Source: Spirochaetota bacterium (GTDB lineage: Bacteria > Spirochaetota > UBA4802 > JAFGDQ01). Taken from it: a DNA stretch of 54,169 nucleotides. The first letter of the stretch is position 1; the number at the start of each line of letters is the position of its first letter. Of the stretch, positions 51,638 through 54,169 are shown one piece after another. The stretch is from positions 1-54,169 of the forward strand of contig JAFGDQ010000018.1 in the NCBI GenBank assembly GCA_016932015.1, written 5' to 3'. The notes under the pieces were generated by a model. That model saw only the letters and a program-made list of their open reading frames with translations. It did not search any database and was not told the DNA's origin. A program made the translations under genes and the position numbers.

Positions 51638-51823
51638 ACTTCAAACGGTATCTTTTTCAGGATGAGTGATTGCCTTTTGAATTAAAGGAGTTAGCCTTCA
51701 GGTTGAAGGCAGTATTTTTTTAGTTGGAGGCTTTTCTTTTTGGTATGACGGCATCCTTTTCTTGTTGAACGGGAAATCATTTCAGTATGACAGCCTGTCT
51801 TTTCAGTATGGGAGTATTTTTTT
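51638..51823. repeat. Degenerate 20-21-bp tandem repeat with phased T-tracts
   Basis: Nine imperfect units follow one another, each resembling CAGTATGA-GGCA-CC and preceded by a run of T. Units start at about 51638, 51658, 51679, 51699, 51722, 51742, 51761, 51783 and 51804, spacings of 19-23 bases (mean near 20.7). The clearest units read CAGTATGACAGCC and CAGTATGGGAG. T-runs two helical turns apart are expected to bend DNA. Confidence 0.65.
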
Positions 51824-51929
51824 ATATTTAACCGTACTTTAAAATGAAAAATCAGGCTTAAAATTTTTATAAAGATTATGCCCGGGAAGAATAAAAGTTA
51901 CTATCTAAAAAAATTAAACCTCATAACCG

Positions 51930-54068
51930 CTATATCATTTTTCTCAGCCTGCCTGTGATAACCTGCATAATATTAATTGAAATGGCTGGATTGTCTTTCA
52001 GCGTAAGAAGAAAATCATCACGAGCGATTGAGAGTATTTTTGTTTTTTTCGTGCTCACAACACTGGCGCTTCTGGGCTCAGCATCAATAATTGAAAGTTC
52101 GCCTATACAGCTTCCAGGTCCGAGGTTGGCAAGAATTCTCTGCTCGGTAAACACCTTCACTTCTCCCTCTATAACAATAAAAAGTCTGTCGCCATTCTCT
52201 CCTTGTTTTATAATAGTACTCCCGGCAGGAATATCAATCTCCCTGGCGATTCCGGCAATGTGTATAATTTCATTTATTTTTAATTCGTTGAATAATTTGT
52301 TTTCTTTGAGGAAAAGTATTTTCTGCATAATCGATAAAGACATCTTAACCTCCTCCGTTAAATATTTTTGACGCCCTGCGCCGTTGTTATAGCTGTCTTC
52401 TCCATTAACTATCTGCCCGAAACTCAATTGTACAAGTGACTTTACTTCAGGAAGAAAGCAGTATAAATATTCATACTCCACCAGTGAAACACTGCTGCTT
52501 TTCCGGCCTGATTTCGATGCCGTTTCCTGCGACTTTCTGTATTCAAAAACAGAAATCAAATCTTCTGAATGTTTATGCTTTAGAGATGAGTCAATATATT
52601 CCAGTATATAATTATCAAGATCACGGTTGCCCAGCAGAATATTGGAGTCATATACCTCATCTATCTTTAATCCTGTTAAAATGGAAATAACTTTAAGTAT
52701 TAAATGTTTTTTATAGGCAATTACATCCTGAAGGAAAATATTTAAGAACCTTAAATATGGCGAATTCTTATCGGAAATTAATAAATGCAGGCTGTCGATA
52801 AGGTCATATATGGATTTAATTCTGATTATTTCAAAATCAATAAAGCTTCTAAATTCAGCTTCAAAGATCACATTCTGTGTCAGTAAGTATTTAAGATAAT
52901 TAGATTTCCTGTTATAGCTTAAATTTTTAAAAAGCTTTTTTATGAGAATACCTGAAGATTTTTCATCATAGGAAAAAATGCTTTTCATATAAGATTCCGG
53001 AATTTCTCTGCAATCCAGAAGCATGAGCTTATCTGTTTCTTCAATATTCGAAGCAAGCATTATAAACCTTGCAAGATAATCCAGACTTTCATTCCTGAAA
53101 ATGTACATTAATTTCACAATCCGGCGCCTTGTTAATTTATCCGCAAATTGAATCATGCTCTTAAGAAGAATTGTTTCCTTATTTTTAATTGTAAGCTCAT
53201 ATAAATGATCCAGTGCAAAATCCGGTTTCAGAACATTAATAATCATTACAAATTCAACAGGGTCCAGTTTCCCTTTAAGCACAAGATTTTTAACTTCAAT
53301 TAATTGCGAAATATAACCGGCCTGAGTATTATTTCTCTTTTCTGAAAGAAGAATTGCGGCTGCGATCTGTTCGCCTTTCAGCCTGTTTGAAAATAAGTTC
53401 TCTTTTAATGCCCTTTTGATTACTTCCCGGGGCTGCATTGATAGTAAAGACAAAGCCAGTGCCCTGATTTCAGGTTCTTTATCCTTTAAAGATTTACCGA
53501 GAAAGGCATGATCAGTTACCGCAGTTCCTGTTTTCATCAGGTCAAGGGTGATTTCCTTTGCGCGAACGGAGAGTTTATTATAATTCGAAATTATTACAGA
53601 CAGGAAATCCTGATTAGGATTGCTTTCAAAAACAGATTCAATTATATCAAAATTTTTCTCAACATTACTGTCATCAAAAAATTCCGCATAATTCTGCCAG
53701 TCAATTTTTTCCTGCTCTTCGCTGAATTTCTTATTAAACTTTATCCTGTCTTTTAGCGCCTTTATATAATTCCCGTTCTGCGCATAAACAAGAAACAGGT
53801 AAATAATGCCGAGTGAAATTGTAAAAATATATCCCTGCACGTCAGTCATTTTTTTATATATCATCATGATCGAAAGACCGCCGGCAATCATGCCCGCAGG
53901 ATTAACTACACCGTTGATAAATGATTTTATTTTTATCATACGCTCTCTTGGAGAAGCTGCCATGATAATATTGAATACAGGAGTTCTTAAAAGGACACTG
54001 AGATTCTTTCTGAAGAAACGAAGCAGAACACCGATCATCAGATTTGGAAATGCTATATAGAAAATCAT
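51930..54068 (-). pseudogene. 5'-truncated nucleotide-antiporter-like protein with HEAT and cNMP-binding domains
   Basis: The open frame gives 712 residues. The first 100 resemble the last helices of a nucleotide/ADP-ATP antiporter-like MFS protein (RFFRKNLSVLLRTPVFNIIMAAS, KSFINGVVNPAGMIAGGLS). A long helical HEAT-like region (about 130-560) follows, then a C-terminal cyclic-nucleotide-binding domain (IPAGSTIIKQGENGDRLFIVIEGEVKVF, GPGSCIGELSIIDAEPRSASVV). The start at 54068 has no ribosome site, lies just after an 8-A run, and an in-frame TAG at 54096-54098 cuts off the rest of the transporter. It is probably a broken or remodelled gene, though a functional short form is possible. Confidence 0.6.
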
Positions 54069-54169
54069 AAGCGAAAAAAAAGAGTAACTACTCAGCTATT
54101 CAAGAGACATTTTGCTAATAAGTCAAACTATAATTGCCGATATTATGTCACATGAAGCGAGAAGAAATA
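54069..54169. other. Right-edge sequence upstream of the antiporter-like frame
   Basis: No complete gene. Read leftwards, the frames carry stops, including TAG at 54096-54098 in the frame of the downstream protein. Another frame gives a short hydrophobic run before a stop, which may be the decayed upstream part of the same transporter. Confidence 0.3.

Larger units (their letters stand above)
51550..51929. other. Non-coding interval between convergent genes, with tandem repeat
   Basis: About 380 bases. It holds a possible terminator near 51585 and a degenerate tandem repeat at 51638-51823. No protein is supported. Confidence 0.6.

Noticed and set aside
51638..51823. CRISPR array
   Set aside because: Units are degenerate, only 20-21 bases long, have no unique spacers and no cas genes are near.
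1..54169. tRNA or rRNA genes, integrase, transposase or prophage genes
   Set aside because: I looked for T-loop motifs, cloverleaf patterns and typical recombinase motifs and found none; covariance-model searches would be needed to be sure.

Overview
The window is AT-rich DNA, densely packed with genes, from a diderm and probably strictly anaerobic or microaerophilic bacterium. The diderm call rests on two signal-peptide-bearing beta-barrel proteins and several lipoproteins. The anaerobe call rests on hydroxylamine reductase (Hcp), four clustered-cysteine ferredoxin-type proteins or domains, a B12-type radical SAM enzyme, an ADP-forming acyl-CoA synthetase and a C_GCAxxG_C_C protein. HAMP-less and Cache-type chemoreceptors and a HEAT/cyclic-nucleotide-binding protein derived from a nucleotide-antiporter fold would suit Spirochaetota or a Desulfobacterota-like lineage, but the sequence alone does not settle the phylum. 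No tRNA, rRNA, CRISPR array, integrase or transposase was recognised.

Layout. 0-6.9 kb: a truncated chemoreceptor, a tail-anchored coiled-coil protein, YhbY, a small acidic secreted protein, a UPF0316 membrane protein, a GT-A glycosyltransferase, a serine hydrolase and CorA. 6.9-12.4 kb: a nitrosative-stress module. A ferredoxin and hcp run leftwards, and a HAD phosphatase, a Crp/Fnr regulator and a membrane-HD fusion run rightwards. A TTGAC-N4-GTCAA site of the kind used by HcpR lies between them at about -41 of a good hcp -10 box. 12.5-18.5 kb: an outer-membrane barrel with a lipoprotein, an orphan Cache sensor with a four-cysteine tail, a B12 radical SAM enzyme and a UroD-family protein. 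19-23.6 kb: nfeD with two tandem slipins, a cold-shock protein, a 25-bp inverted repeat and a HAMP-less chemoreceptor. 24-27.4 kb: SrkA kinase, then marR with a flavin split-barrel gene that carry two related palindromic operators, then a methyltransferase-like protein.

27.5-32.6 kb is a translationally coupled acyl-CoA operon: CoA-transferase/GNAT fusion, NDP-forming acyl-CoA synthetase and a BioD/DRTGG protein. It suits substrate-level phosphorylation from acyl-CoA. 33.2-39.9 kb is the most unusual segment: cupin, ferredoxin, LivH, LivM, lipoprotein receptor, bicupin, ferredoxin, all on one strand behind a GntR/FCD regulator. Both ferredoxins share an enlarged spacing in their second cluster motif, all three cupin domains are related to one another, no Liv ATPases are present, and a FadR-type operator sits in front of the first cupin. 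I regard it as a candidate undescribed uptake-and-redox system.

40-54 kb holds PlsC, a C_GCAxxG_C_C protein with an ArgD-type aminotransferase, a PiT-PhoU-like transporter, dnaK alone behind a perfect CIRCE element, a secreted protein, a porin, a PlsB-like acyltransferase and a 5'-truncated antiporter/HEAT/cNMP protein. A phased-T-tract tandem repeat lies between the last two genes.
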